Position numbers and translations under genes: made by a program. A model generated the notes under the pieces. The model did no database searches and had not been told where the DNA came from. It worked only from the letters and a program-made list of their open reading frames with translations. DNA of 64,000 bases from Mogibacterium sp. (GTDB lineage: Bacteria > Bacillota > Clostridia > Peptostreptococcales > Anaerovoracaceae), in contig JAEUGJ010000019.1 in assembly GCA_016775335.1 (NCBI GenBank), positions 24,275 to 88,274 on the forward strand, read 5' to 3'. How positions within the stretch are numbered: position 1 is the first letter of the stretch; each line of letters starts with the position of its first letter. Of the stretch, positions 1 through 8,064 are shown one piece after another.

Positions 1-130
1 CACCCCCGTCAAAGCCTTGATCTTTCGTTGCGGGGCACCACGTCCTTTGCACTGGTCGGGCCTTTGACTAGTCAGACGTGGTGCTTCACCCCCACCGAAG
101 CCTTGATTCTTCGCCGCGGAGCACCACGTC
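1..130. repeat. Imperfect 44-bp direct repeat in non-coding DNA
   Basis: Positions 1-44 and 87-130 are two imperfect copies of one 44-base unit. Both open with CACCCCC, share AAGCCTTGAT in the middle and close with GCACCACGTC. A reverse-oriented GACGTGGTGC lies between them at 75-84. No plausible gene covers the first 190 bases. The function is unknown. The left edge may be truncated by the window. Confidence 0.6.
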
Positions 131-189
131 GCCGGACGGCGGCCCTTCCCCCGGCCGGAGGGCCCTTCGGCAATGCGGAGCATGCAAAA

Positions 190-229
190 TAAAAAAGAGC
201 GGCCGTCGATTTCTCGAAACGGCCGCTCT
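190..229 (-). terminator. Terminator of the AEC permease gene
   Basis: Read on the minus strand, a long stem built from AGAGCGGCCGT and its complement is followed by TTTTTTATTT. It lies about 35 bases past the permease stop codon. This is a classic intrinsic terminator layout. Confidence 0.8.
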
Positions 230-263
230 CATCTATTCATAATTTCAATACTTCTTCATCTTG

Positions 264-1196
264 TTATACAAACATCGTAACGAATGGAATGGTGAACAGG
301 GACAGCAGGGTGGTCAGTGCGTAGCCCCGGCTGCACAGATCCGCATCCACATCGTAGCTCTCGCAGGCAATGACCGGCATGCTGCCGTTAGGCATTCCGT
401 AGAGGAGGATGAAAATGCCCACCAGGGTGGAATCGAAACCCATGCCGCCGCTGCGGTGCAGCACCAGTGCGGCGGCCGCCGGAATCAGCAGCAACTGAAA
501 GAGGGAGAACACGTACAGACGAACGTCCGTGAAAACCCGTTTGAGATTGATCTGGGCCAATGCGCATCCGGTGATGATCATGGACAGCGGGATACAGGTG
601 TCCGACACGTAGGTAATGCATTTTACCGTGAGTTCCGGGATGTGAATCGGGAACAGCACGAGAATCATTGCCACGAGGACACAGATAATCCCCGGATTAA
701 TGAGATCCCTGAAACGGAAAGGGGTGGTATCCCCGGACATTCTCTTGAACACCTGAATGGCATAGGTATAGAAGAGAAGGTTGAAACCCAGCGCATAGAA
801 CGTGATGTAGAACGTCTCCTCCGAACCGTACAGGGACTCCACCAGCGGAATGCCCATGAACGCCGTATTGGCAAAAACCAGCATGATGGTCACCAGTTTC
901 CGGTCGTTCCCTTGCACTCGCAGGAGTTTCGCCACCACCGGCCCCAGAAGAATCATCAGTCCGTAGAACAGCGCCATGAGAATCAGGTTCTGCGCCATCA
1001 GATTTTGGGGAATGGATCCGGATCCGCTGAGGGCGGTGGAGATCATCAGCAATGGGTTAAAAACATTGACGATGAGGTTCGAGATTTCCGACGTTCCCTG
1101 CTTGGTGAGCCATCCCTTGCGGAAGCAGAAAAAGCCCACAAAAATAAAACAAAAGAGAAGCACGAGCTTCTCAAGAATGATTAAGCTGTCACTCAT
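264..1196 (-). CDS. AEC family (auxin efflux carrier-like) permease
   Basis: Predicted inner-membrane permease of the AEC family (PF03547), whose bacterial members move organic acids or related small molecules; the substrate cannot be told here. The protein is almost entirely hydrophobic, with about ten membrane segments split by a short polar middle. The N-terminal helix pair with FRKGWLT and the later PNGSMPVI stretch fit the family. Length (310 residues from MSDSL) is usual. An in-frame ATG 24 bases upstream (1220) gives 318 residues; neither start has a strong Shine-Dalgarno, so the start is uncertain. The gene is monocistronic, with a terminator at 190-229 and a possible -10 (TATAAT on the minus strand near 1297-1292). 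Confidence 0.85.
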   Translation of the reverse strand: MSDSLIILEKLVLLFCFIFVGFFCFRKGWLTKQGTSEISNLIVNVFNPLLMISTALSGSGSIPQNLMAQNLILMALFYGLMILLGPVVAKLLRVQGNDRKLVTIMLVFANTAFMGIPLVESLYGSEETFYITFYALGFNLLFYTYAIQVFKRMSGDTTPFRFRDLINPGIICVLVAMILVLFPIHIPELTVKCITYVSDTCIPLSMIITGCALAQINLKRVFTDVRLYVFSLFQLLLIPAAAALVLHRSGGMGFDSTLVGIFILLYGMPNGSMPVIACESYDVDADLCSRGYALTTLLSLFTIPFVTMFV

Positions 1197-1381
1197 TTTC
1201 CAATAAACCTTTCTATTCAATCACCACGAACATATTTTCACGGAAAAGATGCGTCAACCGATTTTTATTTTTCCGCGAAAAACGCATATATTATACCACT
1301 TTTTGGTGGCGAATAGAATAGCCTTGCCGGAAAAGTCAGGAGAAAATTAGTTTTTTTTACCAAAATATAAGAGAAGCTTTT

Positions 1382-1410
1382 TTGCATATTTCGCAAAAAA
1401 ATGGTATCAT
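1382..1410 (+). promoter_or_regulatory. Likely enolase promoter
   Basis: TTGCAT at 1382-1387 and TATCAT at 1405-1410 are separated by 17 bases, a sigma-A type spacing. The -35 lies inside a small inverted repeat, TTTGC-N7-GCAAA (1381-1397). Confidence 0.5.
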
Positions 1411-1467
1411 GCTGTTGAGGCGTCCCGAGGCGCCGACCGAAAAAGTGAAATTCTAAGGAATCGATGA

Positions 1468-2793
<1,326 letters not shown>

Positions 2794-2832
2794 TTCGCGA
2801 GTACAGGTAATCCCTGAAGACATGAAGAAGAG

Positions 2833-2858
2833 CTATTAGAAGAGCACAATTCTAATAG
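2833..2858 (+). terminator. Small hairpin after eno
   Basis: A 9-bp perfect stem, CTATTAGAA and TTCTAATAG, about 40 bases after the enolase stop. There is no T run, so it may be an mRNA 3' stabiliser rather than a terminator. Confidence 0.4.
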
Positions 2859-2859
2859 G

Positions 2860-2937
2860 CACAAACAAAAGACTTGGTGTAAAGAAACGGAAGGCAAATG
2901 GCCGGAACGGTTTCTTGCACCAAGTCTTTTGTTTGTG
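2860..2937. repeat. Long inverted repeat after eno, terminator or MITE-like
   Basis: Two perfectly complementary 20-base arms (2860-2879 and 2918-2937) begin CACAAACAAAAGACTTGG, and the pairing continues imperfectly inward over AAGAAAC. The right arm ends in a T-rich TTTTGTTTG, so it could terminate eno. An 18-base block of the right arm (2909-2926) recurs in the opposite orientation at 20579-20596, which suggests a dispersed repeat family rather than only a terminator. Confidence 0.7.
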
Positions 2938-3014
2938 TTCCCTCGGGGATTGCCTTTTCTTATAAAGGAAAGCATTCTTGTCCGGCCAAATTAGGGTGAA
3001 GGCACCACGTCAGC

Positions 3015-3060
3015 AAAAAAACGGATCGACAAGCATTTGCTTGCCAATCCGGTTTTTTTG
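3015..3060. terminator. Bidirectional terminator between eno and the hemolysin III gene
   Basis: AAAAAAACGGAT and ATCCGGTTTTTTT enclose an inner CAAGC-ATTT-GCTTG stem. With an A run on one side and a T run on the other it can end transcription from either direction, mainly that of the minus-strand gene whose stop is at 3106. Confidence 0.75.
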
Positions 3061-3105
3061 GTTCCCAAAAATCTCCGAAGAAAAAGTGAGAAGCACTTTT
3101 CTAAT

Positions 3106-3834
3106 TTACACCGCCATCGGGCAGAGCACCAGGTACGCCAGCATGTAGTGGCAAAAGCTTCCCGCCATGACGAAGAGGTGAAACAACTCATGGTTGCCGA
3201 AGCCCATATTGTTTGCCGGAATGATTTTCAGCTTGAGGGCGTAGATCACTCCGCCGACGGTGTAAAACAATCCCCCCGCCAGAAGCCAGAGGAATCCGGC
3301 GAAAGAAAGGTTGGCGTAAATCGTAGGCAGGACGGAAACGCAGAGCCAGCCCATGCCGATGTACATCACGGAGGAGACCCATTTCGGACAGGTCACCCAG
3401 AAGAATTTGAACAGCATTCCCAGAGCGGCCACAATCCATACCGCGATGAGGAGCCGAGTTCCCGCCTTCCCCGGAATCGCAATCAGGCATACCGGCGTGT
3501 AGGAGCCGGCGATCAGCACGAAGATGCTCATGTGATCCAGGCATTTCAGCCGATGATTCCGAACTTCATCCAGGTTGAATGCGTGGTAGGAAGCGCTGGC
3601 GCCGTACAGCAGAATCATGCTCAGCATGAAAATCCCCATGGAAATCAGTGCACGAAGGGGCGCGCCGGCAAAGGCTCCGTGAATCAGGAGAATCGGGGTG
3701 GCGACGATGGCCATCAGACATCCGATAAAATGAGTCAGCGAACTGATGGGATCCTTGGCGCGGAACACCGAGCGGTCTTTCGATGTCTCGGTGCCGCCGG
3801 GAACGATATTGGTAGAATAAGATAATTTCTGCAT
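3106..3834 (-). CDS. Hemolysin III / PAQR-family membrane protein
   Basis: A seven-helix integral membrane protein of the hemolysin III (YqfA/PAQR, PF03006) family; its cellular role in bacteria is poorly defined. The motif DPISSLTHFIG at the N-terminus, YGASASYHAF, LDHMSIFVLIAGSYTP and the C-terminal HELFHLFVMAG, with His and Asp residues that form the family's metal site, are all present. The length of 242 residues is slightly above the usual 210-220 because of a polar N-terminal extension. An AGGAGG lies 8 bases before the start. It diverges from the DUF1836 regulator gene, and their shared intergenic region is full of inverted repeats, so control by that regulator is likely (inference). 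Confidence 0.9.
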   Translation of the reverse strand: MQKLSYSTNIVPGGTETSKDRSVFRAKDPISSLTHFIGCLMAIVATPILLIHGAFAGAPLRALISMGIFMLSMILLYGASASYHAFNLDEVRNHRLKCLDHMSIFVLIAGSYTPVCLIAIPGKAGTRLLIAVWIVAALGMLFKFFWVTCPKWVSSVMYIGMGWLCVSVLPTIYANLSFAGFLWLLAGGLFYTVGGVIYALKLKIIPANNMGFGNHELFHLFVMAGSFCHYMLAYLVLCPMAV

Positions 3835-3914
3835 TGGAATACCTCCTGTAAAAAAACGTTCGCAACGGATTCGAGGGTGAGATCAAATCCGTGAACGGCA
3901 TAATCAACTCTGTG

Positions 3915-4027
3915 TTATCGGTTATTCAATAACCGATAAACCTATATTAGCGGTTATTCAATAACTTGTCAAGGGATACTGCAAATATTATTGACGGTTA
4001 TTGGTATTTGCTATACAATAAATACCA
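3915..4027. promoter_or_regulatory. Operator array between hemolysin III and DUF1836 genes
   Basis: A perfect 25-base palindrome at 3915-3939 has GGTTATT-C-AATAACC at its core. The core recurs at 3953-3965, centre to centre 32 bases (three helical turns) away. A third half-site GGTTATT is at 3996-4002, inside the DUF1836 promoter. A second inverted repeat, TGGTATTT-N10-AAATACCA (4002-4027), brackets the -10. This looks like a cooperative, autoregulated operator; the binding protein is inferred to be the DUF1836 product. Confidence 0.65.
3991..4019 (+). promoter_or_regulatory. Promoter of the DUF1836 gene
   Basis: TTGACG (3991-3996) and TACAAT (4014-4019) with a 17-base spacer. Both elements lie within the operator repeats, consistent with repression. 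Confidence 0.6.
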
Positions 4028-4050
4028 GGTATTTGAAACAGGAGAGAACA

Positions 4051-4632
4051 ATGACTCAGAAAGAAACGGCAAAAGATACGGAAAAAAGCAAAAACCTCCA
4101 GGCAGAGATTCAGGCGGACATTCAGCACACCCTGGATTCCCTGCATCTTCCGGAATACAAGGAAATCCCGGATGTGGGACTGTACCTGGAGCAGGTGACC
4201 CGGTTCATCAACACTGCGCTGGAATCCTTTCCGGATATGAGCGTCACCCCGTCCATGATCAGCAATTACGTGAAGCTGAAAGTGGTGACCCGGCCGGAGA
4301 AGAAGACCTATTCCCGAGATCAGATTGTGGCTCTGCTGTTCGTGGCCGTGGCAAAGACCGTTCTGTCCATGGACAACATCCGGAAAGCCTTTGAAATCCG
4401 CCGTCAGAACAGCGACGTGGAGACGGGATACGAATACTTCCGGCAGAGTCTGGAACACGCCCTCACCGCTTTCGGAAAGGAGCAGGCTCCGAGAAATCCG
4501 GAAGAGATTCCCCGGAATGTCAGCGAGGAAGCGCTGAACGTGGTGGATTACACTGCCTCCGCCATCGCGTATAAGATGTATCTGAATCTGTATTTCGATG
4601 CAATTAAGGAACCTGCAGGCCCAAATAGTTAA
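4051..4632 (+). CDS. DUF1836 domain protein, probable transcriptional regulator
   Basis: Matches the DUF1836 family of Firmicutes, small MerR/HTH-like proteins thought to bind DNA. The region from about residue 25 to 120 carries the family pattern: LPEYKEIPDVGLYLEQVTRF, then MSVTPSMISNYVKLKVV, which reads as a recognition helix, and YSRDQIVALLFVAV. The start at 4051 is chosen because ACAGGAGAG sits 7 bases upstream; an upstream ATG at 3991 would overlap the promoter. Arginine is mostly CGG, unlike the enolase gene. Repeats in the divergent promoter region suggest autoregulation and control of the hemolysin III and nitroreductase-like neighbours (inference). Confidence 0.75.
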   Translation: MTQKETAKDTEKSKNLQAEIQADIQHTLDSLHLPEYKEIPDVGLYLEQVTRFINTALESFPDMSVTPSMISNYVKLKVVTRPEKKTYSRDQIVALLFVAVAKTVLSMDNIRKAFEIRRQNSDVETGYEYFRQSLEHALTAFGKEQAPRNPEEIPRNVSEEALNVVDYTASAIAYKMYLNLYFDAIKEPAGPNS

Positions 4633-4686
4633 AAAATAAACGGCAAAAAAGCCCGAAAAGCCCTTTATTAAAGGGTTTCAGCGGTG

Positions 4687-4730
4687 TATAATAACCGACG
4701 GAGTATTTATAGAAAAAACCAATGGTTATT
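4687..4730 (+). promoter_or_regulatory. Promoter and GGTTATT operator of the nitroreductase-like gene
   Basis: TATAAT at 4687-4692 is a good -10 without a clear -35. AATAACC at 4690-4696 overlaps it and GGTTATT occurs at 4724-4730, just before the ribosome binding site. These are the same half-sites as in the 3915-4002 operator. Confidence 0.5.
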
Positions 4731-4750
4731 TTGCAGGAGGAGTATTGCAG

Positions 4751-5278
4751 ATGGAAAGCGCAAAGAATGCAGGAATTACATACAAGCAGACACCGGTTGC
4801 CAACGGCACCCTGGTAAAGGTGATCAAAGCCGCGATGGCTTCCCACCTGGAGGATGAGAAGGGTTGGAATTATTACGTTTCCAAGTCCAAGGAGGCAATT
4901 GCCGAGCTGGCGGAATCCGGTGAGAATGCCGCAGAAGTGAAGGACGCACCGGCCGTAATCGTTCCGGTATACGCACCGGCTAAGGAAACACCGACCGCAG
5001 AGGATGTGGAGAGAAGCCGCGCCATCGGCAACATGCTGGTGATTATGGAAGAAATCGGTCTGGCCGGAACCTGGGTGAACGTGATGGGTGACGAGGCGCA
5101 GCAGAAGAAAGTGGCAGAAGCCATGAGCATCTCTTCGGAATTCATGCCGATGGGCATTCTCACTCTGGGTTATCCGGAGAAGGATCCGGACGAGGACAAG
5201 CCGGGCAAAAAGAAAAAGAAAGCCGACGAACGTTTCCGCAAGAAGATTCACTTTGTGGACACGCTGGGCAGATACTAA
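4751..5278 (+). CDS. Nitroreductase-like flavoprotein, atypical N-terminus
   Basis: A 175-residue protein with the C-terminal half of the nitroreductase fold: KDAPAVIVPVYAP, then RSRAIGNMLVIMEEIGLAGTWVN, and MPMGILTLGYPEKD, which correspond to the strand-helix-strand of FMN-dependent nitroreductases. The usual N-terminal RRS-x-R-x-F phosphate-binding stretch is absent, and the tail KKKKKADERFRKK is very basic. It may therefore bind FMN poorly or not at all. Start at ATG 4751 is preferred over TTG 4745 because the GGAGG is 10 and 4 bases away respectively. A terminator follows. Function unproven. Confidence 0.6.
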   Translation: MESAKNAGITYKQTPVANGTLVKVIKAAMASHLEDEKGWNYYVSKSKEAIAELAESGENAAEVKDAPAVIVPVYAPAKETPTAEDVERSRAIGNMLVIMEEIGLAGTWVNVMGDEAQQKKVAEAMSISSEFMPMGILTLGYPEKDPDEDKPGKKKKKADERFRKKIHFVDTLGRY

Positions 5279-5286
5279 AAAACTTC

Positions 5287-5325
5287 GTGTCGGAAGCGGA
5301 AGACTTCCGGCACTTTTTTTACAAA
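5287..5325 (+). terminator. Intrinsic terminator
   Basis: GTGTCGGAAG pairs with CTTCCGGCAC (one G-T wobble), followed by TTTTTTTA. Confidence 0.8.
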
Positions 5326-5423
5326 AAAAACCGTGTATGAATTGCAGTACAATCCGTAAAAAGATATAATAGAAAAGATTACGAATCAATACCGTTTTGG
5401 TTAATTGGAAAGGACAGAGAAAG

Positions 5424-6785
5424 ATGAAACAGTTGGAAGAGACGAAAAGCAACGGATTGGCATTGATACCGTTCCTGTTGTTCATTGTGATCTATATGGG
5501 CGCCGGAATCATCCTGCAGATGCGGGGGGTGGAGATGGCGTTCTATCAGTTCCCGTCGGTGGTGGCCATGTCCATTGCGGTGATCGCCGCATTTGTCATG
5601 TTCCGCAAGGCGGGCATTAACGAGAATTTTGCGACCTTCGCCAAAGGCGCTGCCAGCGAAGACGTGGTGACCATGCTGATGATCTACCTGCTGGCCGGCG
5701 GATTCTCCGCAGTGGCCGGTGCGATGGGCGGAATCGAATCCACGGTAAACCTGGGGGTGTCGATCATTCCGGCACACCTGCTCACCGCGGGCATCTTCGT
5801 GATTTCTGCTTTTATGGCGACGGCGACGGGAACCTCTATGGGAACCGTGGGCGCCATTGTACCGATTGCCGTGGGCGTCGTGGATAAAGCGGGATTGAGC
5901 ATGCCTTTGGTAATGGCGGCCTGCATGTCCGGAGCGATGTTCGGCGACAACCTGTCCATGATTTCGGACACCACCATCGCCGCAACCCGAACCCAGGGCG
6001 TGGAACTGAAGGATAAGTTCCGTACCAACTTCTGGTGCGCCCTCCCGGCGGCCATCATCGCTTTGGTGCTGCTGGTGGCATTCGGCCGTCCGGCGCATGC
6101 GGTGGCAATCCATGCCGGAAACTACGAGATGATTAAGGTGGTTCCGTACATGCTGGTACTGGTGCTGGCGCTGCTGGGAATTAACGTGTTCCTGGTGCTG
6201 CTCTTCGGTATCGTGTCGGCGGGCATCATCGGCATTGCCTGCGGCGACTTGACCGTGATTACTTTTGCCACCAACGTGTGGGAAGGCTACAAGAGCATGA
6301 TCGAAGTGTTCCTGCTGTCCATGTTCGGCGGCGGCGTGGCGGAACTGACGGCGAAATACGGCGGGCTTCAGTGGATGATTGAGAAGCTCAGCGGAATTTG
6401 CAAAGGAAAGAAATCCGCTCAGGCGGCGCTGTGCGTGCTGGCCGGAGTGACGGATATGGCGACCGCCAACAACACGGTGGCCATCATCGTGGACGGAAAT
6501 ATGGCCAGATCCATCAGCGAGAAGTACAAGATCGATCCGAGAAAAACCGCGTCCATCCTGGATGCCTTCACCTGCATCTTCCAGGGCATGATTCCGTACG
6601 GCGCCCAGTTCCTGCTGGTGGCGTCCCTGACCAAGGGACGGGTGAGCCCGCTGGATATCATTCCGCTGCTGTGGTACCTGTTCCTGCTGGGACTTTTTAC
6701 CGTGCTCTCCTTCCTGATCCCGAGCTACGAGAAGCTGACCCTCTCCGGCGAATGGGATTGGGAGAACCACACCGTCATTCGGTAG
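5424..6785 (+). CDS. NhaC family Na+/H+ antiporter-type transporter
   Basis: Integral membrane protein of the NhaC/ArsB-like superfamily (PF03553). About eleven membrane segments alternate with short loops. The conserved core ATATGTSMGTVGAIVPIA and SGAMFGDNLSMISDTT, where the acidic residues of the transport path lie, is intact, and TDMATANNTVAII recurs in the second half. Members exchange Na+ for H+ or malate for lactate; substrate is not decided by sequence alone. Start at 5424 follows AAAGGACAGAG. The length of 453 residues is normal. The CDF metal exporter begins 22 bases after its stop, so the two are probably co-transcribed. Confidence 0.88.
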   Translation: MKQLEETKSNGLALIPFLLFIVIYMGAGIILQMRGVEMAFYQFPSVVAMSIAVIAAFVMFRKAGINENFATFAKGAASEDVVTMLMIYLLAGGFSAVAGAMGGIESTVNLGVSIIPAHLLTAGIFVISAFMATATGTSMGTVGAIVPIAVGVVDKAGLSMPLVMAACMSGAMFGDNLSMISDTTIAATRTQGVELKDKFRTNFWCALPAAIIALVLLVAFGRPAHAVAIHAGNYEMIKVVPYMLVLVLALLGINVFLVLLFGIVSAGIIGIACGDLTVITFATNVWEGYKSMIEVFLLSMFGGGVAELTAKYGGLQWMIEKLSGICKGKKSAQAALCVLAGVTDMATANNTVAIIVDGNMARSISEKYKIDPRKTASILDAFTCIFQGMIPYGAQFLLVASLTKGRVSPLDIIPLLWYLFLLGLFTVLSFLIPSYEKLTLSGEWDWENHTVIR

Positions 6786-6807
6786 CTGCAGAAGGAGATG
6801 AGTTTGA

Positions 6808-7920
6808 ATGGAAAATAATCGAAATCAGGTCATCGTGCGGGCCAGCGTGGTGGGCATCATCACCAACCTGCTGCTGGCGGGCTTTAAGGCTTTTGTGGGG
6901 ATGGTGTCCCATTCCGTGGCCATCACCATGGACGCGCTGAACAACCTGAGCGATGCCATGTCCTCATTGATTACCATCGTGGGCACCCGGCTGGCGTCTA
7001 AGCCGGCGGATCGGGAGCATCCGTTGGGCTACGGGCGGGTGGAGTACCTCAGCGCCAGCGTGATCGCCCTGATCATTCTTTACGCGGGCATCACGGCTTT
7101 GGTGGAATCCGTGACGAAAATCCTCCATCCCAAGACGCCGAGCTACACCGGTGTCACGCTGCTGATCGTGGCGGTGGCGGTGGTGACCAAGATCGTTCTG
7201 GGCCTTTGGGTGAAGAAGCAGGGGGTAAAAGCAAATTCGGAATCCCTTATCAATTCCGGTGCCGACGCTCTCCTGGATGCGGTGATTTCCGTCACCACGC
7301 TGGCAGCGGCCGGTCTGTATCTGGGATTCGGTCTGCGGGTGGAAGCCTGGCTTGCGGCCATCATTTCCCTGGTAATCGTCAAAGCGGGAATCGACATGCT
7401 GCGGGAAACCATCAGCGATATCCTGGGGGAACGGGTGGAGAAGCCGTTGGCGCGGAAGGTGAAAAGCATCATCTGCACCCATCCAAATGTGACCGGAGCG
7501 TACGACTTAATCCTTCACGCCTACGGACCGGATCAGTATCAGGGCTCGGTGCATATCGCCATTCCGGATACCATGACCGCCGTGGAAATCGATCGGCTTC
7601 AGCGAGATATTGCCGACGATGTGTATGAGAAGACCGGTGTAATCTTGATGGGAATCGGAATCTATGCCATCAATACCACCGATGCGGATCTGGCGATGGT
7701 TCAGAAAAAGGTGACGGACCTGGCCATGAGCGTGGATTACGTGATGCAGCTCCACGGCTTCTTCTTTAATCCGGAGAGCCGGCGCATGAGCTTCGATGTG
7801 GTGGTCAGCTTCGATTCACCGGATCGGATAGAGACCATGGAACAGGTTCGCCGAAAGGTTCTCCAAGAGATGCCGGATGTGAAGCTTCGGGTTCGAATGG
7901 ATGCGGATCTCAGCGATTGA
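6808..7920 (+). CDS. Cation diffusion facilitator (CDF) metal exporter
   Basis: Exports divalent metal ions such as Zn, Fe or Mn by proton exchange. The N-terminal 200 residues hold six membrane segments. Metal-site signatures are MDALNNLSDAMSS in helix 2, the diagnostic HPLGYGRVEY, and NSGADALLDAVIS in helix 5. The cytoplasmic part carries the usual ZT-dimer domain (about 215-290, VHIAIPDTMTAVEID) and a second similar domain to 370, which makes the protein longer than minimal CDF proteins. GAAGGAG lies 11 bases upstream of the ATG. The gene follows the NhaC-type transporter closely; a hairpin without T run lies beyond it (7963-7996). Confidence 0.92.
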   Translation: MENNRNQVIVRASVVGIITNLLLAGFKAFVGMVSHSVAITMDALNNLSDAMSSLITIVGTRLASKPADREHPLGYGRVEYLSASVIALIILYAGITALVESVTKILHPKTPSYTGVTLLIVAVAVVTKIVLGLWVKKQGVKANSESLINSGADALLDAVISVTTLAAAGLYLGFGLRVEAWLAAIISLVIVKAGIDMLRETISDILGERVEKPLARKVKSIICTHPNVTGAYDLILHAYGPDQYQGSVHIAIPDTMTAVEIDRLQRDIADDVYEKTGVILMGIGIYAINTTDADLAMVQKKVTDLAMSVDYVMQLHGFFFNPESRRMSFDVVVSFDSPDRIETMEQVRRKVLQEMPDVKLRVRMDADLSD

Positions 7921-7937
7921 TGCGGCATATAGAACTA

Positions 7938-8007
7938 TTAAGATTTTCTTAAGAATTGTTAAGATTGGGCTCCGGATGTTGTACACCGGAGCCCAATTCA
8001 GTATAAT
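7938..8007 (+). promoter_or_regulatory. Triple TTAAGA direct repeat and promoter of the ABC pair
   Basis: TTAAGA occurs at 7938, 7949 and 7959, spaced 11 and 10 bases, the pattern of winged-helix response-regulator sites. Fourteen bases on, TTGTAC (7979-7984) and TATAAT (8002-8007) form a promoter with a 17-base spacer. A 12-bp stem (ATTGGGCTCCGG and its complement, about 7963-7996) overlaps the promoter and may be the terminator of the CDF gene. Confidence 0.6.
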
Positions 8008-8064
8008 TAATATCATTAATTTCGACCGATACTGCAATAGCATGGGGAAAGAAAGGATAGAATT

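Noticed and set aside
7963..7996. Stem between the CDF and ABC genes as a clean intrinsic terminator
   Set aside because: It lacks a T run and overlaps a good promoter, so its role is unclear; it is only mentioned under the promoter entry.
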